Shown here: piece by piece, positions 45,915-58,539 of the stretch | Numbering within the stretch: position 1 is the first letter of the stretch | Layout: every line of letters begins with the position of its first letter | Assembly: GCA_038373885.1 (NCBI GenBank) | Contig: JAWZYV010012385.1 | Span: 1-64,000 of the forward strand | Length of the DNA: 64,000 bases | Direction of reading: 5' to 3' | Origin: Cheiracanthium punctorium | Lineage: Eukaryota > Arthropoda > Arachnida > Araneae > Cheiracanthiidae | Program-made: the position numbers and the translations under genes | The notes under the pieces: model-generated | Databases searched by the model: none | Told to the model about the DNA's origin: nothing | The model's input: only the letters and a program-made list of their open reading frames with translations

Positions 45915-46639
45915 TATTTTATTACGGCTAAATTAAAAGGAAAAGCCTGATGTGGAAACCGTGTGAACACCTCGCATGTCTGTTAAATCATGTACATTCC
46001 TGACGTTGTTTTATTGAAACTTGCTTCATTCAGAATTGATATACCAAACATGAAAGTTTGATGATTTTTCTCCTATAAGAGATATCATCAAGCTGCTTCA
46101 GGTTTTAGAAACTTACAAATCGTGTCAAATTAGGCTATATTACACCAAACTCGCCATGTTTACTGACATCTTACGAGATTTTGGGCAAGTCTCAAACAGT
46201 GACTGTTCGTAGACTTCTAACGTATTCAGAAGCTGGTCGTAGACTTTACTAAGCTGTATTATTTCCGGTGGCTTTGTAAATAGTGTATTAGGTCAGTTGC
46301 GACAAAACAGGGAGGTTAACAACTAGATGTTACTACAGTCCTAATTAGGAAATTTCAATACTGTATGGCTGGCTAACCGCTTTTTTGGTGATTGTAGCGA
46401 AAAGCTGTCTATCAAGTCGTAAGATTTGTGTATTTGCTCTGCATATTAATTTGTCTGCATACATATATAATTCCTTTGCTTATACAAATATAGAACCTTT
46501 TAGAAAATCATTCTTCTTCTAATTTTAATGATATGTATAAACCGCGACCAAACTACAAATTATCAGTACTAAAATTATGTATGTAAATACATAAATAAGT
46601 AACAGTAGAAAAGTTTTATTGTGGACCCTTAAAAATATA
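45670..46639. other. No gene seen; (TA)n and (AC)n tracts
   Basis: Microsatellites at about 45797-45811 and 45883-45914. No domain was seen. Confidence 0.5.
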
Positions 46640-46830
46640 AAAGGCGGGTATAAAAACCACAAAGGAGGTGTTTCTTCGTCGGAGGACTAATTTAATGCTG
46701 TAACTCGTATATCTGAAGAAAACCAACCAAAACTGTAGATCGTTAGACCGACAGCCGTGCTGTAGGCTCGAAGCGTGCGGGATTTTAAGTCATGATCGCG
46801 TAGATACGCAAGTAAATGAATGTGCTGAGC
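46640..46830 (-). mobile_element. SINE family 2 copy
   Basis: On the minus strand: AAGGCTCAGCACATTCATTT, ATCATGACTTAAAATCCCGC, GGCTGTCGGTCTAACGATCT, ACAGTTTTGGTTGGTTTTCT and TCAGATATACGAGTTA, in the order of the copies at 53440 and 58540. Confidence 0.65.
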
Positions 46831-47231
46831 CTTATCTTTTAGTGCGATACATAGATATAATAAAAATCTATTTTTAATAAAAAAAACTCCAAAAACGCCA
46901 TGCATTTAAGCAATAATCCGAGGAAAAAGTGGTCAAATAAGTACGGCATGTATATAAAGAAATGAATTCTCTTTTCCTACTTACAAAACATTCAGAAACA
47001 ATTTTTAGTACTTCGATATTGATTTTAAATTTATTATCTATTGGCATTTTCAATTAGAAATATTTTACAGTACATAATAAAAAGTAATTTTTTATGCAAT
47101 TCGCATTATCTAGTAACTGAAGAACTGTGCGGAAGAACATGCTAAATAAATTGGAATGGAGACTTTTGGGGCGGAAGAAGATTTTAGGAACTGCACACTG
47201 ATGTTCATTGAGTCTACGATTTCTAATTATA

Positions 47232-47952
47232 CAGTAGAACCTCGATTTATCGTTTTTCAAGGGGTGCTACAGTTTACCAAAAATACTAAATTTGTAACCA
47301 AACTGGAAAAGAAACAAATTGTGGTTGTAGAAAATTAAGTGATATTTATTTCTAAAACATCAGTAATTTTACACTGGGTTTTTCCTTACTTTTTTTAATT
47401 AAATGAAAATTTTAAAGATTTACAATATTTTTCTTGCCTTTTCCGTGTTTTCATGTTTGTACATAAAAGTTCATACAATTTCAAGTACTGTAATTGCGTC
47501 TGATAAACTTGGCACTAGTGTAGGCTCAGTCTCATCGGCATGAACATTATTCTCCGCTTCTTCGCCATTACTTTTATTTTTTGCATCAACACACATTTCT
47601 TCCATTCTTAAGATACGTCGCTACGTCTGTATGGAAGGAAATATAATCACAAAATTTCACACCACATGTTCTGGTTCATGTAACAACTCTTCATCGACAC
47701 TATCATCAACCCAAGAAATCATACCAGAAAATATTTAAGTTAGTATGCCATATGGATCCATCTGAATTTCGATTTCACTTCGGTCAGGAGAAATATTTTA
47801 CAACGATGAAAGCGGGAAAAGGATTTTTTGACGAACGATGAATGCGGGTTTCGTTGACGTTATTTAAATACAACTTGTGCAGGGACCATAGAAATAAAAC
47901 GATCAATACGGGAAAACGATGAATGCGGGAACGATAGATCGGGGTTCCACTG
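47232..47952 (-). mobile_element. pogo/Tigger-type element, internally deleted
   Basis: Ends CAGTAGAACCTCGATTTATCG and inverse CAGTGGAACCCCGATCTATCG are classical Tigger/pogo termini, flanked by TA (47230-47231 and 47953-47954). Subterminal CGATGAATGCGGG repeats lie near the right end. At 721 bp it keeps only a transposase tail. Confidence 0.9.
47455..47720 (-). pseudogene. Tigger transposase C-terminal remnant
   Basis: On the minus strand, ISWVDDSVDEELLHE, then across breaks NGEEAENNVHADETEPTLVP and LSDAITVLE. This has the acidic linker followed by a short helix typical of the C-terminal tail of CENP-B/pogo-type transposases. No catalytic motif remains. Confidence 0.6.
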
Positions 47953-47959
47953 TATAAGA

Positions 47960-48365
47960 CCGTTTTCAGTAGAAGAAGATGGTGTGTACACAATGTAAAA
48001 ATGGGCGTTGTACTAACAATACAGCCGATTATCTCAAATTTATGAAATTGCCTCTTAAATATTTTCTACTGACAGTATTTGTAAAATCCTCGTTATTTTT
48101 TATTTATTTTTTATTTATTTTATTTTTAAGCACTACGGTGCTATTTCGTTCAGTACAAGAATTTTGCCTACGCATTTTTGTCTACAAGTTTTGTAGATAT
48201 GAATTGTCACGGTGAAGATCTTTTCAATTGTGTTTGTCAGATAATGTGGAGGGGAGGAGGCTTTAATAATATGTTGAAAGACGCACAAGGTTTGCAATTT
48301 TTGATAATGGATCGCTAAATTTGGTGCCAAAAGGCGACAATTTATTATAAATATATTACGAGTAT
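47960..48365. other. No supported gene
   Basis: A+T-rich with a T/A-rich low-complexity stretch near 48095-48130. Possibly the eroded upstream part of the endonuclease relic. Confidence 0.45.
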
Positions 48366-48368
48366 AGC

Positions 48369-49386
48369 TAGAAAATCCTGGCGAATATTTTAAAATAGTT
48401 TTAGTAGGCGATTTTAATACAGATATCAATTCCGAAGATGTGTTTTATAGAAGAGAAGGCAAATACGGCACACTTATAGATTATGAAACACTTACCAAAT
48501 CGCATTTATAAAGGTGAAGTATAGTTTCACTATGCTTGGCGAAAATTGTTAAACAGTTTTGGTAGGCGATTTTAATATAGATTTCTATTCCAAAGAAGTG
48601 TTCTATGGAACAAAGACGGAAAACACGGTACACTCATGAATTATGATGCCCATTCCAAACAGTATTTAAAATGTCCACGCGATATAGTTGGAATATGCCT
48701 ATAGTTCGTATGCGCCTGGCGAAGATTGTAAAACAGTTTCAGTAGGCGATTTTAAGATAGATTTCAATTTCAAAGATAAGTTTTATGGTACAAGAAAGAG
48801 TTGATTCCTATTTTAAAGCCCCCATTCTCACCAACCTAAAAAATCGCCACACTTTGGCGAGCTTTGCAGTCATGAGTCTCTAGGAGTTATGCACAAGTTT
48901 CAACGCTCCCAAAAGAACTAGATGAAAACTAAAGTGAACAAATGAGCGATAAACGCACCATTTAAGGAATTTGAAGACATTTAATTATTAAAACTACAAT
49001 AATTGTCAACCCAAAATAAATAAAATGCGACAGAATGCTGTACTTACATGTTTTTCCAACTCGGCATTTTAATTCTAAATTAGGGATACGGCATAAATAC
49101 AAAAAATCGTCATGTTAACATCATATGTTTAATTATAGCCACCTTGGAGAGAGCTGGGGCGTTAAAGTAGGAATAAAGCCAAGAAAGACAAACACGGCAC
49201 ACTCATGGATTATGATGCACATTCGAAACAGTATTTAAATCGATGAAGTATAGTTGGAATATACTTGGCGAAAATTGTAAAATAGTTTTAGTAGACGATT
49301 TTAAGATAGATTTCGATTACGAAGATGGGTTTTGTTAAACAAGGAACCAAAATTCGGCACACTCATGAATAATGATACACTTTCCA
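48369..49386 (+). repeat. Four repeats carrying an endonuclease-like GDFN motif
   Basis: A ~160-180 bp unit recurs with TTGGCGAAAATTGT, AAACAGTTTTGGTAGGCGAT, AGATTT-AATTC-AAAGA, ACACGGCACACTCATGAATT and TATAGTTGGAATAT. Motif positions are 48407, 48565, 48745 and 49294. The first unit reads ENPGEYFKIVLVGDFNTDIN, the VGDFN strand of the exonuclease-endonuclease-phosphatase fold found in non-LTR retrotransposons and relatives; the last unit has it mutated to DDFK. Units C and D are separated by about 370 bp of other sequence (48803-49171). No reverse transcriptase is visible. Confidence 0.7.
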
Positions 49387-49500
49387 ACTTAATGGAATAA
49401 GGAAGAAAAATAGGGTCGAGGCATAAATTATGATACGCTTTTAATTTATAGCATTTTAGGGCGTATTTAAAAGCTGAAAGTGTTTCAGATTTTCTTCCAC
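49360..49500 (+). repeat. Dispersed repeat E, copy 2
   Basis: Direct copy of part of 45280-45500; begins inside the last endonuclease-motif repeat. Confidence 0.72.
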
Positions 49501-49749
49501 CCTCTTTTTTTTCCCTTGACATTTAAAAAACATTACCCTTTTGCAGCGGTGAAAAACATTAATCCGATTGCTATATCATTTTGGAAATTTATTTGTTTCC
49601 ACTGATTTTCAATTTTTCCGTGATATTAGGTTTCAGTTTTATAAATTTAAGTTTTCGTGCTACACACTGATGTTCATCCCCTTGCTCCTTCAATTGTGAT
49701 CGCAAAATACGCTCACGATAGCATGCTTTATACAAAACTTATTTTTTTT

Positions 49750-50288
49750 TACATTAAGGGCTAAAATTTTAGACTCGCTGTGCTCGCGTTTCGTATGAGG
49801 CATTTGTCCCCTAGTAAGGCTTCTTTGTAAAAAAGGCATAATTGACAAAACCCGAAGATTGGATCAGATAGAATGCACATTCCTTGGTTCTTGGATGTTC
49901 CTTAGAACAACTTGACACTATTCTTAACTGTGTAAAACCTATGGAACACTTGCATATTTGCCATTCATGACGATATTTCATAATTTGGCGACTTACGTAT
50001 ACGTATAATTAATACTTATTTCTAAGAAAGCAGTGCTTCATATGTTTTTTTTTTATAAAAACTACTGAAAAGCTATTATATCTTGCTACTAATGGCGACT
50101 TTTATTATTTGGCAATTTGCACATGCTCATAACCGATAATTATTGATATAAGGTTACCGGGAAAACCGTTATCCATATATTCATATGCATAATCCTTTGC
50201 AGATTGGATTATTTAGCACCGGGAAATATATCATCTCTCAGCGCGGGCAAATATTCAAGCTGTATTTGCTATAATGGCATAGTTAAAG
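49750..50288 (-). repeat. Dispersed repeat D, copy 2
   Basis: Inverse copy of 5313-5890. This copy is free of the hAT element, so it defines the repeat independently. Confidence 0.8.
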
Positions 50289-50396
50289 CCGCGATCCACC
50301 CTTTAAAAGAATTCAACCTATCCCTTCTTTCTTTACTTTATCGTATTTTAATGTTTCTTAAATTTAAAGAATATGATTATCAGTTTTTTTTATCTA

Positions 50397-50720
50397 CACT
50401 GACGAGCCAAAACATTATGATCACCTCCACATTTTTCAATGAACTCATCTGGATGGCATGGAGAACACGTAATTAAGTGGGATGGTATTTAACTGTTGCT
50501 GGAGAAGGTAAGGAATCATTTTTGCACTTGCGTTTGTAAGTGATGCGAAAGGATGTTGATCTAAGCGAATTTGATAGAGGGCAGATTGTAATGACACGAC
50601 GACTCGCAACGAGTATCTACAAAACTGCACGACTGGCCGGTTGTTCACCACCTGCCGTTGTTAGTATTTATAAAGAGTGGATTAATGACAGTGAAACAAG
50701 CAGTAGACGCCAAGATGCCT
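50397..50720 (+). pseudogene. Tc1-like transposon 5' end and transposase N-terminus, truncated
   Basis: A Tc1-type terminal repeat CACTGACGAGCCAAAACATT follows a TA dinucleotide. The frame from 50540 reads [15 protein letters not shown], then [20 protein letters not shown] and SETSSRRQ: the helix-turn-helix DNA-binding domain of Tc1 transposases (DxSxFxRGQIV, then the recognition helix). Homology stops near 50720, before any catalytic residue. This is a 5' fragment. Confidence 0.88.
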
Positions 50721-50724
50721 TATT

Positions 50725-51047
50725 AATGAATATGAGGAATTCATCCATGACTATTCTTTGTTTTTACTTCTGGACGATGGCATATTAAATATGGCTGATT
50801 GCACAGTTTAAGGTTAGTTATAGGTACTATATGCCAAATTAATTATAAGAGCACTTATATAAAAATTAAAAATTTCGTTTTGCATTTAATATAAACTCCG
50901 CTTAGAAAGTAACTTTTACGTTTCCCAAGTGTTATATGCTATCAAGGTTTCACTGTTTAACTGTGAAATTATTCTGTATAGCATAGCAAGTAAATATTCT
51001 CTGGTGACAAGTTAGTTTAAGTTCCCGGAATTATAAACTACTAGAGA
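50725..51047. other. No gene seen
   Basis: A+T-rich, no repeat recognised. Confidence 0.5.
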
Positions 51048-51310
51048 CGCCGACCGGGTTGTGCAGTGGTCAGAGAGCCATTCTACCACATAACTGGTCC
51101 GGATTCGATTCCCGTTATGGGCTTGGATGTAATTTCGTCCCGCCCTTCATAGGAGGCAAACCTGGTCCACCGATTAGGTGCCTACATAGTAAAGAGACCA
51201 GGAATTCCGGCCTTGGTAGGGAACAATGCCTATAAACGGCAAGCGCCCGTCATTGAAAAAAAATCTACTATAGGCTACTTTAAGAATGTAAAAATAAATA
51301 AATAAATAAA
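51048..51310 (+). mobile_element. tRNA-derived SINE, family 1, copy 2 (fuller)
   Basis: tRNA-like head with GGTTGTGCAGTGGTCAGAG (A box) and GGATTCGATTCCCG (B box). The body GGCTTGGATGTAATTTCGTC and CCTTCATAGGAGG is shared with 24253. A further part (GGAATTCCGGCCTTGG, AAACGGCAAGCGCCCG) leads to an (AAAT)n tail at about 51292-51309. Confidence 0.85.
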
Positions 51311-53439
51311 ACATTGGAACGTGCAAGTTCGAATGAATGTGCGAATCGAACAATACGGTGTAATGTATTTAAATGGACACTTCAGGAGTACAGAAGAAAA
51401 ACAGCCAAGAACAATGCATAGAATTTGCTTATTTATCAAATTTAGATGCACAAAGTAGCACTGTGGTAATTTTTAAGTATTCCATTCCAGCACAGCGTAC
51501 TTAAGAGTGCGGCCACAAAGCTTTCTTGGTGGAATTTTATTGATTAAATCTAGTTAGAAACAGTAGTTAAACGTCTTTAAACACTTTTAGGTTAGCGATT
51601 TTATCGTATACACCATTTGCATAAAACATTCAAACTGAAGTATACTGCAATTAAAAGTAAATTAAATTAATAAATCAAATCCTTTTAGTATTATTTACGG
51701 ATATCATACAGGCAATATCAGCATAATTTGAAAGTTACAGGACATTTTACTTCATACATTGAATTAAAAATTTCTTCATTCCTGAATTAAAAAAAGTACA
51801 CTATCGAAGAAGTGAACAGAGCGTATTGAATAAAACTTAAAAAATCCTAACAAGCTAATTTTACAGCAGGCTGTCTATATAAATTATACATATTATTAGT
51901 CATTTCTTGACAGTATTTCAATATATGCATCATTGAAATTTCTATAACGATACATTTTATTCAGTAATTTTAAAATTATAATCCACCTTCACTGATTAAC
52001 ACCATTGCAAGAAAATGAAATCATCTGAAAATTTTTTAAAAATCCCTTATTAAATAAACTTTTGGAGGTTCAGAATATTAACTCCACACAGAATTAAAAA
52101 TGAATGGACTTTAAAATTTCTCTCACAATTTTATTAATTAAGTCAAGAATGCAAGCAGTATTTAAATAAAATGAATTAATGCAAAAATACTTTATTATTT
52201 ACTGACAATTAATTCAAACTAGGTGACTCTTTTTTCAAATTATATATATATTTTTTTTAACTCAAACAAGGTGATCTAGTGAAACTAATTATTTCATTTT
52301 TTTTTCTCTATCCTTCTAACTGAAATTAGCTTTCACTTTTAACAAATCCCAGTTCTAGTGTCAACATCGTGAATTAAAGATTCTGCTCTTGCCAAGTTAA
52401 AATTAATTAAATGCAAATAAGTTTCCTTTCCTTATTTTTTATTTCACTATCGGTACTCACTCTTATTAGGAAGGCAGCAAAATATTTAACTACAACTTTT
52501 CAAATTGATACAAAACACATTTGGATTAGATGGCATATCAAAAAAAGTGTGGTTGATTTGAAGCAAAATTTAATTATCTGGCTAAGTCAAATGCCATGCG
52601 ATGTGAAATTTTTACGTGAAAGATAATATTTGATGCTGAAACATTAATTTGAGATGTATTAAACAAAGAAACAAAATACTGGGTTCTTTCTTTTTAACTG
52701 AATTGAAACCTAGTAACCAAATGAATAAATTTAAATTAATTAAATTAGTATAAAACGTATCAGAAATTCTTGAAAGTTCTCGCTATCAACTGAAAAGTAA
52801 GCTCTAATCTGATTAAAATTTAAATCTAGCGATGATTAAACAAAATCTCAAACTCATAAAGCAAAGTTTATTATTTTAATGGAGGTGGTATTACATCAAA
52901 ATCAACCGATAAATAAAATTTAGATACTAATGAAATAAAATGAAACAGTTTTGCGTAGTTATAAAATAAACATAGCTAATGGAATTATCACATCTTAATT
53001 TATAGCTGTGAAGCAGCGAAAGTTATTAATAGACTTTTAAATTTTCAAGATTTATTTTTTTATACATTATTTATTAGAGTTTTAGGATTTTATGTAATTG
53101 TTCTCGTCTTGTAGTAAGACACTGAGTATATTATTTAAAGTTAAAAGTATTTATTTTAGAATTAACAAAATGCTTATAGGCTCCTTTTCAGCACTAATTT
53201 TTAGATATCATAAAGAATTTTTAGCCTAAAGTTATTTTCTCATAAATTTTAAATTTATTATGAATGGGAAATCATTAAATAATGTTTTATATTATGTTAT
53301 ATAAGAAGTTATACCTAGAAGTTATGATAAGTACACTGCTGAAGAATAACAAGGGGAACAAGCAATATATGAAGACAATCACGCGAAGCAACCATACATA
53401 GGAATGGAACACAAAGTATACATGTGCATCCAATCGCAC
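51311..53439. other. No gene seen
   Basis: Very A+T-rich; the 71-codon frame at 52411 has no domain. No tandem or inverted structure was noticed. Confidence 0.55.
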
Positions 53440-53690
53440 TTTAGCTAACCTATTGCCTTGTGGCTAAGACACTTATCATTTGAAATAGCTGAAGGAAAAA
53501 AGCTAAGGGTTCTGGCCTACCACGCGAATGTCTATCTAACGGTCTGGAATTTCAGGAGGTTTTCTCCAGATGCAACGTGAATACACCTTACAGCCTCTCA
53601 AAAATATATGTTTCCAAGTCACCCTTCCCTTTGGCAGAGAGTTCTCGTGTTCTTTGCGTTAACAAAACAACAATTAAACAATAAAATGCA
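53440..53690 (+). mobile_element. SINE family 2, best forward copy
   Basis: CTTGTGGCTAAGACACTTATC (A-box-like), AGGGTTCTGGCCTACCACGC, CTATCTAACGGTCTGGAATT, GGTTTTCTCCAGATGCAACG, TGAATACACCTTACAGCC and an end GCGTTAACAAAACAACAATT. The same order is found in five other copies in this window. A clear B box is not obvious, so the tRNA origin is inferred. Confidence 0.68.
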
Positions 53691-55045
53691 GTTCATGAAA
53701 CATATTGTATATTAGATTTAACTAATTTTAAAATTTGAAATGATGGAAAGAACATGAAAACACATGTTTCAGGAGAAATACATGGTTACATTTAATTTAC
53801 AGAAAAATGTATGGTTTACAAATGATGCCGGAAATTTGATATGTTCGTCGTTTTCTTGAATTGAGGAAATAACTGCTCATCTGTTTTCCAAGTTTTCATT
53901 GAGGTTATAGCTAAGGCTTTGGAAAATTCATTTCCACTCCTCAATAATTCAATCTATCTAATTATTCATTTTTGTCCACAAAATTAAAAAATCTACCCCG
54001 TGTCAGTCAAACGCTAGTCCCCCGCCAAAACCTTTTATCAGAAACCTTTTCCTCCTTAATAAAACAATATTATTTACTAAAGAATCATTATTGGGGGAAA
54101 TTATTCCATGAAGATATTTTTTAAATTTACATACCCTCACACTCAAACATCTAGCACAAATTTTATGGTTCGATTACAGAAACTAGTAATTGAAGGATAA
54201 TTATCACGAAATAACATCAGCAACATGCTTTCAATTCTTCACTAATCTGCTCAAATATAATTAAATAGAACTTATTCATCTGTAACGTAACAGCTTTAAA
54301 TAAAGGTTTTTGCCCCTAAATTTACTGCAGCTCATTTCATGGCAATGTTAACGACAGACTTTGTACAAAATTTGAGGTACACCCATTTTCAAAATAACAG
54401 CATTTACTTTAAAAATAAAAGTACTAATTACAGAAAACTATTAAATATTATGGTGTTTTTGATTGTTTCTAACGCCAGGATTACAAAATGATATAATCCG
54501 AAATAAAAATATGCATGCTATGTGTCATTTGCAGAGTCAACGTTAGGAAAGGGAGATAATCAGTATGTAAATTTTTCTGAAGGCATTAAAATCAGAAGCA
54601 GGTGTTACTATGTTTTCTTTTCTCATCTCAACTACACAGAAGTTAATTGAATTTGGAATAGGCCATGAAAGAATTAAGAAAAGCTCTTTCTGTGAAGAAA
54701 GAGAGCTGGAGAGTATGTAAACGAAATAGAACTAGAAAAAAAGATTGTATGCTGCCGGCAAATTTTCTTATCGATTCTCTTTTTTCATGTATTTCTACAA
54801 GAATGATTTATTTCAGGTTATATTAAGCTTTCTTTTGGGTAAAAAAGGCAGTTATTTAATTCAGATTGGATGTATCTGGAAAAAATGAAATTGTTGTTAT
54901 TCAAATGTACGAATGTCTTATCATATCCATTCGCTTGGACTTCTCTGAAATGGAACTGAAAAGGGAAGGATATTATTGATTGGAGATCTGATAGAAGTAC
55001 TGCAATTTATTTTAACTCGAAGTTTCCGTGACTGTCTTTAAGCTA
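53691..55045. other. No gene seen
   Basis: A+T-rich with no recognisable domain or repeat. Confidence 0.55.
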
Positions 55046-55090
55046 ACAGCACTGGATTGTCATGTCGGTGACGTGACAATCCAGTGCTGT
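55046..55090. repeat. Perfect hairpin, 17-bp stem
   Basis: ACAGCACTGGATTGTCA pairs exactly with TGACAATCCAGTGCTGT around an 11-nt loop TGTCGGTGACG. Function unknown. Confidence 0.9.
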
Positions 55091-58000
55091 ACGACGACTA
55101 TCCTTCAGCTGCAATGTTGCTACCTGACGTTGTCCAGAAGCCACAACGTCAACTATCGCAGACAGAGTGGTTAAGTTTCTATACACATTGAGTGTGCAGC
55201 ATTACACCGGTCAACAACAAAAAAACATTTTACGGGGGGGGGGGTTCTGTTCTCATGCTTAAATTCTGTTTCTAGACATTGAAAAACACTTAAACTTTCA
55301 TTTTTAGTTCTTACAATTTGCTTTTGTCTGATTTACGCCGATAAGTATATTTTAATTTATTTCATAAACGAAAGAGGGCAGCACTTTGATTAACCCGAAA
55401 GTAAACTGTATTATTATTTGTAACTCTGTAGTATTGCTTGTAGTATTATTTGTAGTATTATTTGTAATATTATTATTTGTTTGTATTATTATTTGCTCAT
55501 ACGAACATGAAAGAAATACGCAAAATATTCACTTTTAGACATTGATTTCTTATTCTTTTACATTTATATGTTATTGTTTATCACAAATCTTGAATAAAAA
55601 AGACTTTTATATCCAGAAAAAGCTTTTCTGATCATAATTTAGAGTGGAATTATAAAAAAATATAAAAATCAGTGATTTTTACCCAAAAATTGAAAAATTG
55701 CTTTAATTTCTACAAAAGCAAACTTTTATATAAAAAAAAATTATTTTCCTTAGTTTTGGCGTAGGAGAAACTAAAATTGAACATGTAGAAGTCAGACCTA
55801 AAAATTGTGTTGACCGGTGTTATTCGTCGCACATTCCGCTGATATCTAGAATGGTGCAGAAACTCGATTCTGCATACTAAAAATAAATCAAGACGATTGT
55901 CTTCTTGTAAGTGAATCAGCAGAGAGAGGGGTAGGAGCGAGTTTCAATGGCTCTAGATTTAGGAAGAAGGGGTAAATGTTTCTAAATGTCGGAAAACTTA
56001 AACGATTCGATATGAACGTCATCATGTGTTTATTTTGTTGTCCACAGCTGGTTTGCCAGTATCTAGTGATGATGAACTTTGCAGGTGATACCCTTAAAGT
56101 ACCATGACTGTGAAGTCACAGTCACGAACAGTCATTCTGACGTGACAAGATGTGTAGTCACAAAGGTTGAAGTCACAGGATGAGCACGCATGTAACCCTA
56201 GATCTAGGACAAAATATGAAATACGAATTTATAGGAGACAAAAACTGTGTTGATGACTTCACGGATAATACGAACACGTTAGTGGGAGAATATGCTAGCG
56301 TTGAGCCATATAACCTTGATAAATTTAGCTTAAATTTCCAACTTTCTAAGAAATTACATGCATACATACGTATTTAGTTTTAAATACATAAAAAACATAC
56401 ATCATTTATAACAATCGTTTTTAGTTCAGTATATTTGGGATCGAGTTTTATTTCAAACATTTTGAAGAGCGTGGAAAGAAATATTTTTTAACAATTTAGC
56501 ACGTTTGAATTGTTCATCGAAATTCGAGATTAAATTTGTATTGTGTATGTTTATGGGACCCCCCCCCCCCCCCATATGGTGTTTTGCAGTGCATGAACAA
56601 ATGAAGTTTGAGTTTTTAAACAATTTATCGTAAACGAGTGTTACACATACACATGTAATAATGGTAGTAATGTGATATATGTGATACGCATGTATCATAT
56701 TTGAAATGAAATTTCATTATTTTGGAATTTGCAGAATTAATCATTTTATGTATTTCAGACATTTAATACGTAATTCAGTTTTTAAATGATTTAGCTATTC
56801 TTTTCAAAAGTTATGATTAAAAAAAATATATATCGTTGCATGCCAGTCAAAAGCTTTATGTGCTGATATCTGGTATTATTGAGGGGGCTTTGATAATTTT
56901 ATAAATGCCATCATTATTTCGAATAGTTCAAAATTTTAATTTTTGGTTTTTACTTTTTTAATGTAGCCATTTATAATCTCTGAACAGTTTTTAATGCACT
57001 CTGAGAGTGCATGGAAAAGACGAAAAGTAAATAAATATTAATTATTTGATTAATAGTGGAAAAAACGAAAAGTAAATAAATTTTAATTATTTGATTAAGT
57101 CAGATGATGCAACGATTGTATGAGCATTTTTTTAATGTAACGAAGCTTATTTTTTGTGTACGATAATGATTTATCATACAATAGTTTTGAAAGCAAATCT
57201 GCATTTGCATACGGTAAGTATAAATTAATTGAATCTTAATGTATTAAAATTATTTTGTTTTTTACACTTTCATTTTTTAAGTATTGATAATGAGTAAAAA
57301 ATGCTCTATAAACGATATTTTAGTATAATATTATGATAAAACTATCAAACGTTAACTGACGTTAACAAATCCCAGATTCATTTACGGCCTATTAGCTCCC
57401 AAACATTGATACATATTAACTCTTTCTAGACGTTTACCTAGATTACAGTTGCTTATTCAAAAATTTTACAAAAATATACATTCACAACGATAAGAGTTTA
57501 AGTTATTCATGAAATTCTTTGCATTTGCATAAGGCGAAGACATCTCATACCTTGGGGTGCACTTTACAAAGTAGCAAAGATCAACGTATTGCGCAATCAG
57601 GAAAGAGAATTCCGCAAAAGTCATTTTGTAAACTGGTAATTTTTCAAAGTAGTAATTCTGCAGAACATTATGCTCTTTTTTTCAATGCAAATTCCTTTTT
57701 ATGAAAAATTACGGCGAGAGAAAATTATTATTCCCGTTTTCTGAGATTTCTTCTTACTGTCAGTCTCAACCGCAGTGAAAAATTTTAAATTATGATGCCA
57801 CAAAGTACTTTTTAAAGGTCTTCAGAAGTTGGTGTTAAAAAGTTTGAAGTGTTCCTGGCAGATGAGAAATGTGGTGTAAATAATTACTGAAAAAAAATTA
57901 CACAAATTTGGGAAAGAGAAAAATATCGCTCTATTTCGAATTTATTAAAAAAATAAACCTCCTCAAAATTATTGCATTTTAAATGCACTGGCAACATGTC

Positions 58001-58539
58001 TAGAATATCTTCCTGAAGAAAAAATAATAGCAGACTATTAACTTTTATAATTAATATTTTTTATAAAGAAATTTATTTGTTTTTAATCGAACAAGTTTCT
58101 ATATATTAATTTTACGAATACCTTATAAAGTTTACTTCAGTTTTAAACCTCATATTCATGAATTTTAAACACGTTTGCTACCGATTACTCGAGTCACGAC
58201 TGTAAACCAAATTTTGGTCTTGTGAATAATTAATTTCTCGTAAAACATGCCATTTGAAAGAAATGTGTATTTTTTTTTATTATTCACGACATGAATCATT
58301 TACCATGAAAACTATATTTTGTATTTGAAATCGACATAAGAAATTTGACTTCTGCTCTACTACGTTTTGGTCCGGCAGTGAATGCTACGATGCAAATCTG
58401 CAATGTGTTGTTGTGTTGGAACATGTATTCGGATTTGTGTGCTTATTCACGAGGAACCGCTTATAAATCCACGTCAGAGAAAGGACAGACACAATGGGGG
58501 GCAAATGACTTGGGGGAGGACTTTTCTGGGTGTTTAGCG
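55091..58539. other. No supported gene; simple repeats
   Basis: (ATT/GTATT)n-like tract near 55410-55497, C run near 56560-56573, and AGTCACA-rich stretch at 56105-56170. ORFs here lack domains. Confidence 0.5.

Noticed and set aside
56105..56170. AGTCACA-rich regulatory array
   Set aside because: Only a few irregular copies within 65 bp; not distinguishable from chance by eye.
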